A stretch of DNA of 64,000 nucleotides. Source: Isochrysis galbana (taxonomy: Eukaryota; Haptophyta; Isochrysidales; Isochrysidaceae). This document shows, one piece after another, positions 52,773-62,033 of the stretch (position 1 is its first letter; each line of letters starts with the position of its first letter). The stretch lies in NCBI GenBank assembly GCA_018136815.1, contig CM030933.1, positions 6,053,137 through 6,117,136 of the forward strand. Reading direction: 5' to 3'. Under the pieces are notes generated by a model, which ran no database searches, was not told the DNA's origin, and saw only the letters and a program-made list of their open reading frames with translations. A program made the translations under genes and the position numbers.

Positions 52773-52780
52773 AAAGCGTC

Positions 52781-53297
52781 CGCCCGCTGAATTCCAAAAA
52801 TACAAATGGCTGAAGAACAGCGAATATGCGACCATATTGGGAGTCCCACTGGGAGGGGCCCGGGCCACAAAGAACTTTTGGCGAAAACTAGTAGATAAAA
52901 TAGAGAAGAAGACCACCCTGTACGCACCGCTCACAAATAATTTGTCAATACATGGCAAAACGAAAATAGCCAATTTCCTTATATACTCTATCCCTAGATA
53001 CTGGCTGCAAACACTGGCGGCCCCGAGCGATCGCTCCACACGGCCGTCAAGAGAGCCGTAGACAAAATACTGTGGACAAACGCGCATACCGGGCGCAGGC
53101 TGCAATGGATAAAACACCCCGAAATCCCACTAAAAAACGAATCCGAAAAAGGACCCCACCTGGGTCTGGGACTCCTAGACTGGGATAACCACGTTAAGGC
53201 GATGCAGGCTAAATGGATATTGAACTACCTAGACGCGCGACAAGCACAATTGAAACAAGTGCTAGACGCCCCCACTCTCACTCTGTGGATGAACTAA
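52781..53297 (+). pseudogene. LINE reverse transcriptase, C-terminal fragment
   Basis: The frame from 52781 reads PPAEFQKYKWLKNSEYATIL, GVPLGGARATKNFWRKL, NNLSIHGKTKIANFLIYS, the typical LINE thumb/connection. A frame change near 53030 leads to ILWTNAHTGRRLQWIKHPEI, LGLGLLDWDNHVKAMQAKW and the end LTLWMN. Confidence 0.82.
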
Positions 53298-53310
53298 GTA
53301 TAAACTTAGT

Positions 53311-53886
53311 AAACAAATGCCGGCCATAGCTATTCTAAAGAAGTTTTTTAGTTGATTGAATGCTAGAGTAAACCCACACGAAAAGCTCCTAGTCCAAGCA
53401 ACAACACTCACACGATCACCTTGGGCCTGCTGCCACCATGCGCTAAGGCCTTGGAACAACGAGCTCACTGCCATTGCCGTGAATTGCGAATGTGCAATGA
53501 CAGCAACGACGAAACGACAGCCCAAGCACGAGGAAGGATGCGAGGGGCTGCGCAGCAATATGACATCATCTAGTAGACGCGCATGACGCGCGAGCCAAGA
53601 ACGGGCAGGCGGGGAGCCTATCCAGAGAAGAGCAGCCACTCAAAAGCCACCGAGCCTCTTAGCAATGAAGCGAGGTGAGGTGAACGCAATAGCAACATAA
53701 GATGCACACGCCATCGGCGAGCAGCACTCGTGGGATAGACGAGCCGGTGTTGCCGTGTGTCTGCCGTCTCGATGGATATCCCGATCGTCGATGTCAATGA
53801 AGAGAACAATTGCATCTCATGTCTCAACTTAGCGTGGGTTTTAACCACTCCGAGACGTCTTCCACTGCTGGGCGAGGGACTCCCCG
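53311..53886. other. Intergenic, no gene recognised
   Basis: 3' flank of the acyl-CoA synthetase gene. Short overlapping frames only. Confidence 0.45.
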
Positions 53887-55920
53887 TCACACAGACTCGG
53901 GGCTCTCGCCGAGCTCAGCGTACATAGCGTGGATTTTCTCGCGGTATCGCGCGAGGAGCTGAGGCCTCTTCAGCTTGAAGGTCGGGGTGAGGCAGTCATT
54001 CTCAATAGTGAATCCTTGGCCGAGGTCGTTGATGTCCCCCTCGATATGCACCGCTTGCGGGATCTCAAATCCATGCAGCTTAGCGGCCTTGCCGCATGCC
54101 TTGATCTCGCCCAATATGAAGGCGGCCACCTCGGGCTTGGTGAACACATTAGCAGCAGCAGCCCCCGCCGCCGCCCAGCCCGAGTGCACAGCGTGCGCCA
54201 TCATTTTCTCCACGTCGGGAGTGCAGACCGCAACGAGCTTGGTGGTGTACGAGTTGCCGTAGACGAAGAGCTGCGCGATGTATGCCGACTTAGTGAGAAA
54301 GTTCTCGATCTTTTCGGCAGCAACGTATTCTCCCTGCGCGAGCTTGAAGATGTTCTTCTTGCGGTCGATAATCGAAAGCGTGCCATCGGGATTCCACCGG
54401 CCGATGTCGCCAGTGTGCAGCCAGCCATCTTCACGGAGTGTCTCTGCGGTCGCCTCCGGGTTCTTGTGGTAGCGGACGAAGTTGACGGCGCCGCGGGTGA
54501 GAATCTCGCCGCAAGGGGGGTAGCTCGCTGAGGTGTAGTTCATCTCTGGCACGTCGACAAGCTTGACATCTTGAGTGGGCATCGGTGGCCCTACACGCCC
54601 AGAGCGGTACTCGTGCATGAGCGGGAGGGTCGCCTGCGCACAGTTCTCCGTCATACCATAGCCCTCGTACATTTCGGCACCCATGGTGGAGACGAGAAAC
54701 TCGTGCACGTATGCCGGAAGGGGTGCGGCGCCTGAGACGATGATGCGGACGTTTCCACCCAGCGCCTTGCGCACCTTCTTGAAGAGAAAGCCGAGACACG
54801 AGCCGCTCCGGCCGCTTTTACGCGCATTGAACTCCTGGCTCATCGCGAAGCGGAAGAGTGTTTGCATCGGCGCGGGCTTCGACTCGATCGTGCTCATCAC
54901 ACGGTCATAAACGCGCTGGAAGACACGGGGCACACCGACAAATATGGTAGGCTTCAATGCAGCTACATCTTCAAGGAGGAGCTTGAGGTTGCCCGAGAAG
55001 AAGCCGATCCGACCGCCGCGGCACAAGATGCCTTGCTCGAGCATAGTCTCGAAGATGTGCGCCAGAGGCAGGTAGGAGAGGTATGTTTCCTGCTGCAAAT
55101 CGATGCCGCCGCCATAAGACGCGCCGATCGTGATACCGCGGTGGGAGAGGCAAACGCCCTTTGGATCGCCAGTAGTGCCAGACGTGTACATGATGACTGC
55201 GATTGAATCAGGCTCGGGCACTGTGGGTGCCACGGGCTCAGCCTTGCCCTTGGCAATCATGGAGTCGTAGTCGAAAAAAGTGATACCAGCAGCCTTGAGT
55301 TCGTCAGCGTACGGGTCAGATCCGCCGAGAGGCTCCACTTGGATGATGGTCTTGAGTGTTGGTACCTTGTCCTTGACCGCTGCAAGGGCATGCAGGTTCT
55401 TCTCGGCGCAAATGACCAGCTTGAGCTCAGCGTGCTCAATTTCGTAGCGTACGGCGTCGTCGCCAAGGGTATCATAGAGCGGGACGACGGTCATCGATTG
55501 CGAGTAGGCGCCCAGCCCAGAGAGCGCCCACTCCTCCGAATTGGGCGCGTAGACACCAATGCAGTCTCCAGGCTTGAGGCCGAGCGCGCGCAGCCCTGCG
55601 CCTGCAGCCTTTGCTCTCTCGTAGGCCTCGGTGTAGTTGATCCATTGGAAGGGGCCCTTGCCCAGCGGGACGCGCTTGCCCATGCAGTCGTGCTCTGGGA
55701 ACCGCTTCGCCGCGTATTCAAAGAGGGACCAGACATTGGAGTACTCGGCACCCATCTTGCACTCAGCCGGCACAGAATCCCAGCCGATCCGGCGACGAGG
55801 GAGCCCTTCGCCTGCGATGGGCGAGTACTCGGCGGGCTCGTAAGAGTGGAGCACGGGCAGCTTGCTCCCGTTCTTGAAGACCGGCGTGGACGATTTGGAG
55901 TGGAAGTCGGCGTACTCCAT
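53887..55920 (-). CDS. Long-chain acyl-CoA synthetase
   Basis: It activates fatty acids to acyl-CoA via an acyl-AMP intermediate. 677 residues from the ATG at 55920 (MEYADFHSKSSTPVF). An upstream in-frame ATG exists at 56055, but the intervening GA-rich sequence encodes only Arg/Glu/Gly and is likely 5' UTR. Motifs: YTSGTTGDPKGV, the P-loop (from residue 245); YLPLAHIFE; VSGAAPLP; YEGYGMTENC; then GWLHTGDIGRWNPDGTLSII and DRKKNIFKLAQGEYVA (the hinge with the catalytic Lys region). The N-terminal NVWSLFEYAAKRFPEHDCMG and overall length fit eukaryotic ACSL/LACS. It has no obvious transmembrane anchor and no SKL-type peroxisomal tail (it ends GESPESV). No introns. Confidence 0.95.
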   Translation of the reverse strand: MEYADFHSKSSTPVFKNGSKLPVLHSYEPAEYSPIAGEGLPRRRIGWDSVPAECKMGAEYSNVWSLFEYAAKRFPEHDCMGKRVPLGKGPFQWINYTEAYERAKAAGAGLRALGLKPGDCIGVYAPNSEEWALSGLGAYSQSMTVVPLYDTLGDDAVRYEIEHAELKLVICAEKNLHALAAVKDKVPTLKTIIQVEPLGGSDPYADELKAAGITFFDYDSMIAKGKAEPVAPTVPEPDSIAVIMYTSGTTGDPKGVCLSHRGITIGASYGGGIDLQQETYLSYLPLAHIFETMLEQGILCRGGRIGFFSGNLKLLLEDVAALKPTIFVGVPRVFQRVYDRVMSTIESKPAPMQTLFRFAMSQEFNARKSGRSGSCLGFLFKKVRKALGGNVRIIVSGAAPLPAYVHEFLVSTMGAEMYEGYGMTENCAQATLPLMHEYRSGRVGPPMPTQDVKLVDVPEMNYTSASYPPCGEILTRGAVNFVRYHKNPEATAETLREDGWLHTGDIGRWNPDGTLSIIDRKKNIFKLAQGEYVAAEKIENFLTKSAYIAQLFVYGNSYTTKLVAVCTPDVEKMMAHAVHSGWAAAGAAAANVFTKPEVAAFILGEIKACGKAAKLHGFEIPQAVHIEGDINDLGQGFTIENDCLTPTFKLKRPQLLARYREKIHAMYAELGESPESV

Positions 55921-56764
55921 CTCTCCTCTCTCTCTCTCTCTTTCCCCCTCCCCTCCCCTTCTCTCCCTTCTCTCTCTCTCTGTCGAAATCTCGACGCCCC
56001 CCCCCCCCTCAATCTCTCCCTCTCCGTCTCTCTCTCTGCTGGGCCATGCATGCACAAGTTACTCTTTCTCTTTCTCCGTCTGATGAAAGAGCGGTGTCTC
56101 TCCTTTCATTTCAGTTCTGCGGGTAGTATTCTCTGCTCGGCCACATCTCTCGGACCGCGCGTGCTTCCTGAAGAGGAGCGCCGGGGAAGAGAGGAGGAGG
56201 AGGGGGGATCAGACGCTGCGGGGGTGACGTCAATGGAGAGCGTAGTTGTCGTAAGGAAAGGGACGCACAGGTTGGAGACAAAATACAAAATGGAAGCCGA
56301 GGGCGGCGGGGGGCGGGCCGCTGCACATCATCTACCACCCTCCTTTTACGATAGGAGTGAAGAGCTTCCATTCTCGATGGAGAGTCGGCGGGACGCGGAG
56401 GATAAATAAGAGAGGGAAGAAAAAGGAGGGGGAGTGGCGGGGGAGGCTGGCGGAGAGACGAGAGAGAGAGCGAGGGGGAGATATGTGCGTTGCAGGGAGG
56501 GAGCGAGAGAGAGGGGGGGAGGGGGAGGGGGAGGGAGGGAGAGAGAGAGAGAGGGCTTCTTCTCGTCGTCGGCGCGAGAGAAGACGGCGGCGGCACAGCA
56601 AGGGAGGCGCATCGGATGAAGTCTTTACTTCTACGAGTACTCCTACTCCTAGAGGAGTGCGAGTTCTAGGGGAGAGTTTGGTGCGCACCAGGTACTCCTA
56701 GAGGCTCGCGCTTCGCAGAGCGGCCCGCTTCGCAGAGTGCCCCCCCCCCCCCCCCCCTTTTCCC
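55921..56764. promoter_or_regulatory. Upstream region of the acyl-CoA synthetase gene
   Basis: CT-rich runs at 55921-56040 (GA-rich in gene sense) and GA-rich runs at 56455-56570. The open frames are low-complexity artefacts. Repeat K begins near 56700. Confidence 0.4.
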
Positions 56765-57157
56765 ATGGCTCCCAGAGCCCTCCCCAAGGCCCAGAGCAAG
56801 CCTAAGCCGGCCCCTAGGCACCATACTTTCCAGGCCCGCGATCTCCGCGCTAGGAACCGCGCATCCGCAGCCGCGCTCGAAGACGTCCGGAAGACTGCAG
56901 CGTACTGCCGAGCGAGCAGCGTCGGAGCCAAAGCAGCAATGGCCACAGGGATGTTCCTGCTGGCAACGCGGCACCAACACGGCATAAGGTCACAGGAGAG
57001 CTGCAGAAAGCGCAGGGGCAAGGAAGGGGGCAAGGGGGACGAGCCACGAACGCGAACGCGCGACTCACACTCGCGTACAGATTCTCACAAATGTAGAGCG
57101 GCGCAAGCTCGCTGCATGGATCCTAGTCTAGGAATCCTGAATCCTGGCGCGCGCTGA
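56700..57157 (+). repeat. Repeat K with a 130-residue ORF
   Basis: Head GAGCGGCCCGCTTCGCAGAG, a 17-C tract, then CCCATGGCTCCCAGAGCC opening a basic frame (MAPRALPKAQSKPKPAPR, TFQARDLRARNRASAAALED). The copy at 46130-46290 shares the head and first codons (MAPTAKPKPP) and a QARD-encoding block, but its frame is broken. It is probably a dispersed element ORF of unknown type. Confidence 0.5.
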
Positions 57158-57764
57158 CACGCATGAGCCCCAAAACAGGCACCAAATATCCGTCAAAGTG
57201 CGCGAGATGTTTTTTGCTAAAATTTTACATTCATTTTTTGTTCGGTGCCTTCCGCACGCATATCCGAAGAAGTCAAAACAATGAGAAAACATGAGGAAAT
57301 CTAGCTTAAAAATCACGGGCCCATATGCATATGCTTTCGTGTACTATTGGAATGTGCGACTATGGCTTTTGATGCGTCAGACCGCACGCTTTCAAATGCG
57401 ATGAAAATTCGAAGATTCCATTTGTGCGCCACTTGTGCGGTTGAGCAAAAAACATATTCCCTTCGTTCCTTTGTCTTAGTCTTAGTCTTCGGTTTCCGGG
57501 GTCCGGCCCAGGTACACTACCTCGAGCCCGGTTTGGAGTGCGTGTGCGTGGTTTGGGCAGGCTTGTTGGGTGTTCGCTTTGCCGCGCATGTGACAAGAAT
57601 ATTAAGATTTTCATTTCTCCCAGCCGCGTTGTGCGTCTTGCGTGGCACTCACTTACACTAATATTGTTGTGTTACTAACACTAACTCACGCCATAGCCAT
57701 AGCCTCTTTACATCGCCGTTCGCCCGCCCGGATTCATGCTTTCGGTGGTTTGGACTGCAGGCCA
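57158..57764. other. Intergenic with family D
   Basis: 57460-57570 is a family D copy (GTTTCCGGGGTCCGGCCCAG). AT-rich from 57180 to 57320. No gene was seen. Confidence 0.5.
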
Positions 57765-58910
57765 TCAAGCCATCTCCAAGACTTCCACTGCTCCATTAGC
57801 CGCACCAACACTCGCCTGGAGGACAGGGTGGGCCGCGACAAGCAAATCGTCCATGTCGCGGAGGTTGTCGATTGCCGAGGCCATTTGTGCAACGAACGCT
57901 TGGCCGTCCACATCCAGCATGACGCGCACTTTGGCCTTTGTGGGTTGTCCCGACGAGCTACGTCTACGATCGGTCAGGAACATCCCATGCGAAGGCGTTC
58001 CCGGCGCAACAATCACATCCACTTCGAACTCGCTCACATTGCGCTCATACAGATGAGGAGCCACCATCCAGCCTACGGTGTGAGCATCGTGCATTGCAGT
58101 CCCGTCGCACATCCCGTTCCGCTCGCAGTAGACACCCGAGTAGAAATCATGCGCGCGTGCAAAGAGCTGCGCCGCTCGCCCACCACTTGCCCTCAGCCCC
58201 TCGACAACACTTGCTTTGAGGAGAGCAGAGGGCCTGGTCGTCACGTCCAGCGGTGCAAGCACGAACGAACATGTGGCTGTTGGTGCCCCAAAACCTTGAA
58301 CTACGAGGTGAGCTGCAACAGCGTCGTGCGCGAAATTGGCCTCGGCGAGCGGTGAGACATTGCCGGGGACGTGAAGCGCGCCGCCCATTACAACGAGCGC
58401 CTTCAGGAGGGTAGGAAGCCGAGGCTCGATGAGAGCCGCCAGTGCCACATTTGTGAGCGGAGAGAAGCATAGGACAGCGACCTCTCCCGGCCGGGAACGG
58501 GCAGTGTTTGCGAAGAATTCCGCGGCAGAATAGCGCTCAATCATCTCTGCTTGGGCGCGCGCGTCGAGCTCCCCTTCAAACACGCTCCCAAAGCCGTCAT
58601 CGCCGTGATAGGCAGATCCGTCCACCTCCAGCTGACTCGCTTGGCCAAGCGGATAACGGCTCCCAAGGTACACTGGCACGTGGGAGCGGTTGGCGGCGGC
58701 GAGGAGCAGCTGCGCGTTCCGCGCCGTGATAATCACGTCACGATGGCAGCCAAAGCTGGCGGCGATGCCGACGATCTCTAGCGACGGTGTCCCGAGCGCC
58801 CAGAGCAGTGCCGCTGCGTCATCGACCCCAACGTCAGCAATGAGGATGACGGGCTGTGGCGCGCCAGAAGCGGCGACAGCGGCAAGCAGGGACAAATACA
58901 GCAGCAGCAT
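57765..58910 (-). CDS. Inosine-uridine preferring nucleoside hydrolase, secreted
   Basis: It cleaves nucleosides to base and ribose. 381 residues with a signal peptide (LLLYLSLLAAVAASGAPQP). The calcium and ribose site is at the mature N-terminus: ILIADVGVDDAAALLW with D26, D30 and D31 in the usual D-x3-DD spacing, although the common DTDPG start reads ADVGV. Asn and Met ligands sit in VVMGGALHVPGNVSP and EANFAHDAVAAH. MHDAHTVGWM near residue 280 gives the HD pair that completes the site. Length is somewhat above the usual 310-350. Secretion suggests extracellular or vacuolar purine/pyrimidine salvage. It has no introns. It is divergent to the gene starting at 60102. Confidence 0.92.
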   Translation of the reverse strand: MLLLYLSLLAAVAASGAPQPVILIADVGVDDAAALLWALGTPSLEIVGIAASFGCHRDVIITARNAQLLLAAANRSHVPVYLGSRYPLGQASQLEVDGSAYHGDDGFGSVFEGELDARAQAEMIERYSAAEFFANTARSRPGEVAVLCFSPLTNVALAALIEPRLPTLLKALVVMGGALHVPGNVSPLAEANFAHDAVAAHLVVQGFGAPTATCSFVLAPLDVTTRPSALLKASVVEGLRASGGRAAQLFARAHDFYSGVYCERNGMCDGTAMHDAHTVGWMVAPHLYERNVSEFEVDVIVAPGTPSHGMFLTDRRRSSSGQPTKAKVRVMLDVDGQAFVAQMASAIDNLRDMDDLLVAAHPVLQASVGAANGAVEVLEMA

Positions 58911-59337
58911 TGTGGAGTGTGAGCGATGCGGTGGGGCGAGCGTGCTTCTGCGACGAGAACGGTGGCCCCTGACTGGGCGACTGCCTGCTGCAGCCAGGGC
59001 GGCGGACGGGTCCCCCGAGGAGAGACCCCAGGGGAGGGAAGAACGACTATTGTACTCTAGCGTGTTCGTTCAACAAAAGAATTGTCGGTGTGATAGCTGT
59101 GCTGCTGTATGCCATGTGCCATGTGCTGAGAGAATTGTGGTGAAAAGGGCCGTGTGCTGCTCTGGGTGTGCCGCGCGGAGCGACTCGCTGATCGGGCGCG
59201 GCCCTAGCTTGGGGGTGCGTGAGCGTCGCGGCGTCTGCTATGACTTGGTCGTTGGTCGTCCGGCGCGGCGGGCTGGCGGGGTGGGCGGGGAGAGAGGAGA
59301 GAGGATAGAGGAGGGGAGCGAGGCGCGCTCCATGACC

Positions 59338-59355
59338 CTATCATTATAACGATAG
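59338..59355. repeat. Terminal palindrome (CTATC/GATAG type)
   Basis: CTATC/GATAG outer stem, one A.C mismatch and an inner TTA/TAA. On the minus strand it is followed by GGTCATGGAGCGCGCC, as at 19531-19548 but with a changed core. Confidence 0.7.
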
Positions 59356-59631
59356 TTGATGGTCGCCCGTGTATAGGTATAGCGCAAGCAGTTCAAGTTC
59401 ACCTCGTTGTCAGCGAAGTGACGAAAGACGGTCGCCAAGTCGCCAACGCGTGGTGGTTCGTGGGGGCGGGAAGATACCCACAGTCCACAGTCCTCACCTT
59501 CACCTTCACCTTCACCTTCCTCCTTCCTCGGTGGCGGACGCCACGACGGCGAATGGCGAATGGGGCCGCGGCTGAGCGCTGAGCGCTGAGCCGCTGAGCC
59601 CTCAGACGAAGAATACATACTACCCTCCCCC

Positions 59632-59668
59632 CATATCCATATCCATATCCATATCCATATCGATATAT
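59632..59668. repeat. (CCATAT)n hexanucleotide array
   Basis: Six units of ATATCC/CCATAT, then degraded ATATCA units. Confidence 0.9.
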
Positions 59669-60101
59669 CAATATCAATATCAATATATCAATCTACAATA
59701 CATCAATATCAATAAATACAATATATACTACTATCAATATCAACAAAAATATCGAGGCCGAATCTTTCGCGATGGGTACCATGTTCGAGGACAGCCTTAG
59801 CTATATCCACAGGATAGCTGTAGGCCACTAGGGAGTACATGAGGAGCTGTACCATGAGTCTAGCGACGGCGAGGATTCGAGACACACACGAGGTCCTAAT
59901 TACTAATTAACCCACCGACACTATGGACACTATTTATACTACAAAACTCATTCGGATCATGATATTCGTGCATTCGAGATTCGAGTGAGCCGCACCTTCC
60001 CTTCGAGCGCGCCCCTCGACCGGCACACGATCTGCAGCCGGACAACACACCTCTCCTTCCTCTCCCAGCCCCTCAACTCTTCTTGCCTCCGCGTCGGGTT
60101 A

Positions 60102-61145
60102 ATGCCGAAAGGCAGGGCTCATGCGGCCTCGTTCGACTGCTTTGTCGGCCGTGAGATTGAGCATGTGATTGCGCCACCGCCATCGGAGAGGGATGGGCAC
60201 GTGTCGCCGCGCAAGCGGCAACCAGGGCTGACAGGGACACTCACGCACATTGAGGTCACGAGACCAGCGCGCGTCTCGCCCCAGCGCTCCGCCCCTAGCA
60301 CATCTCAGCGCTGCGAGCTCCAGCTGCCTTCACTGTCGGAGGCAGCAACGCAGACGCCCAGTGCCTCTCGTACAAGGGACGTCGGCACTGCCACTGCCTC
60401 GCAGTTGCAGCAGACACATGATGAATGCACCTCGATGGATTCGCTGGCGCACACGGCTCACTCGCTGGCGCTCCAGGACGCTGCATCGCCGGCAGCCACT
60501 GCGAATAGCCATGAGGTACCGAGGCGAAGCGACAAAGGAGTTTCTTACCAGGCATGCGGAACGGGAGAAGATCGCAATCCTGAGCTCAATGATTACTTCG
60601 ACTTGGATGGGATACCCCTCAACCATAAGACAAGACGTCAGACAGGAGAATTCGCTCTCAAGACATTTGCAGAGGGTAACATAGTGAAAACCGCCCCACC
60701 GACACAGGTGCAGCATCAAGTGCAACCAGCTTGGTGGGGAAACGGAGAAGGCTCAGACACATCCACTGCTCAGATACTTGATGTTTATGGCCAACCGCTG
60801 CGCACCCGAACACACATGTCCGCAGCACCATCGCCGGAGTTGCCCTCGCCACAAGCCGAGGTCCTCGACGTGGAGGGCAGGCCGCTACGGGGCCGCTCGC
60901 GTGCAGCGCCCGTGGACCCTGTAAAATCGCCTGGAGGTAGCGGGGATCTCGTTGACCATTTTTCAAGTCGCCGCAAGCCAGCAGCTTGTGCTCCGGCTAA
61001 CCTCAGTCTGTTTGATAAGGACGCCGCCCCGCAATATTTTGTTAGTGACTCTTCAGCTGGCGACTTGGGGAGCCGCCCCTTCGTGCCCTTGACCTCTCGT
61101 GGCCGGGTGCAAGATGCTCCTGCTAGCAAAAGCAACCTCATGTGA
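60102..61145 (+). CDS. Unknown, probably disordered protein with a duplicated LDVxGxPLR motif
   Basis: 347 residues from the ATG at 60102 (MPKGRAHAASFDCFVGREIE). The open frame begins at 59985, but the first 39 residues have UTR-like composition. It is Ser/Ala/Pro/Thr-rich throughout. Two short matching segments stand out: AQILDVYGQPLRTRTH and AEVLDVEGRPLRGRSR, 44 residues apart. A third related segment may be YFDLDGIPLNHKTR. Such repeated short motifs in disordered sequence suggest a scaffold or partner-binding role, but no family is recognised. Codon third positions are mixed, so coding is likely but not certain. Confidence 0.55.
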   Translation: MPKGRAHAASFDCFVGREIEHVIAPPPSERDGHVSPRKRQPGLTGTLTHIEVTRPARVSPQRSAPSTSQRCELQLPSLSEAATQTPSASRTRDVGTATASQLQQTHDECTSMDSLAHTAHSLALQDAASPAATANSHEVPRRSDKGVSYQACGTGEDRNPELNDYFDLDGIPLNHKTRRQTGEFALKTFAEGNIVKTAPPTQVQHQVQPAWWGNGEGSDTSTAQILDVYGQPLRTRTHMSAAPSPELPSPQAEVLDVEGRPLRGRSRAAPVDPVKSPGGSGDLVDHFSSRRKPAACAPANLSLFDKDAAPQYFVSDSSAGDLGSRPFVPLTSRGRVQDAPASKSNLM

Positions 61146-62033
61146 TCCACGAGTTCTACGCATGCTAGATCTCCGGCAAAGTACGTCAGAGCGCAAGAAA
61201 ACTGCCAAAGTAGCAAAGGCCAAGGACAAAAAACACGAGGAGCGAGCGAACTCGAGCAGGGGGCGCAGTAAGGTGGAGTCGAAGTCAGTTTGGGTCGGCA
61301 AACAATCACCGTCCTATCTTTCCACGAGCGTAGCAAGTAGAAGTAGCAACGCCTCGTTCGCTCAAAAATGTCTTGAAGATTTTGGCTACTAGCTACGGAG
61401 GTTCCGTCACTCTCGGGTGCTACTAGCTACTATTCGCCATCGCTTCGTGTCCCCTACTTTACTCTTTTCTTTATAGCGCACTGAAAAACTAACCCCACCC
61501 GTTGCAAAAGCCGCGCGACGCCGGCCCTCTGACTCCTTGACGCTTGAGAAGGCGCAGTCTGAGGTCCAGTTTTCTTTCACCCTCACCCCCGCACCCTTCC
61601 ATTTTGGTAAAAAAAAACCAGGAGCACCTACACAATGGAGGATAGATCGGCGACTCGCCACCCTCATTTCAGGGACACCTCTCTTTGTTTGTTGTTTGCG
61701 CGTTTGCGCGTTGATCCGTTGATCCGGGTGCAACTTCTGAGAAGGTGCAACATGAATAAAAAAATTTTCCAACTGGGAAGATGCGCACCTGCACTGAGCC
61801 GCTGGCCGATGCTGCACGCCGACGCAGGTGAAGACGCAGGTGAAGATGTCCGTGCAGGCCCTGCAGAGACAGTGTACTCCTATTCCTATGTCCATGAAGC
61901 GGCAGCCTATTGAGTACATGAACACTTGGACTATTGAGGCACGGTGGGTGCGTGGGCGGGCGGCTGAGCTCTCTCTCGCGCGCGCCGACCGTCGCCCGCG
62001 GGCCCTCCCCCTCCATCTCTCCGCGGGCGGGCC
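61146..62033. other. Intergenic with repeat related to 7430-7535
   Basis: 61728-61850 (GGTGCAACTTCTGAGAAGG, AAAATTTTCCAACTGGGA) matches 7440-7530 inverted. A Lys/Ser-rich frame at 61099-61392 could be a missed 3' exon of the preceding gene but has no good splice support. Confidence 0.45.

Larger units (their letters stand above)
49943..53310 (+). mobile_element. Decayed LINE bounded by palindromes
   Basis: Begins with palindrome 49943-49961, then GTCGCGATGGAGCGCGCC and an ORF1-like frame (MERAGATPLSFGPPAEGG), and ends after LTLWMN at palindrome 53292-53310. Repeat A-prime occupies 50690-51107 and replaces the endonuclease and early RT. RT sequence resumes at 51108 (KPIRYIKANGG, SGVPQGCPLSP, a frame change near 51280, then ISQFADDTQLL with the catalytic DD). 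A hAT element interrupts it at 51533-52772. RT thumb/C-terminal sequence continues at 52781-53297 (YATILGVPLGG, LGLGLLDWDNH, MQAKWILNYLD). The palindromes are inverted relative to each other by loop sequence, which is odd for a LINE. The bounds are therefore tentative. Confidence 0.65.
58911..60101. other. Intergenic with palindrome-headed repeat and hexanucleotide array
   Basis: 59238-59355 is an inverted MERA-type repeat headed by palindrome 59338-59355. 59632-59668 is (CCATAT)n. 59670-59750 is ATATCAATATCAAT-like. The plus frame at 58690-59349 is unrecognised and overlaps the nucleoside hydrolase. Confidence 0.5.
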
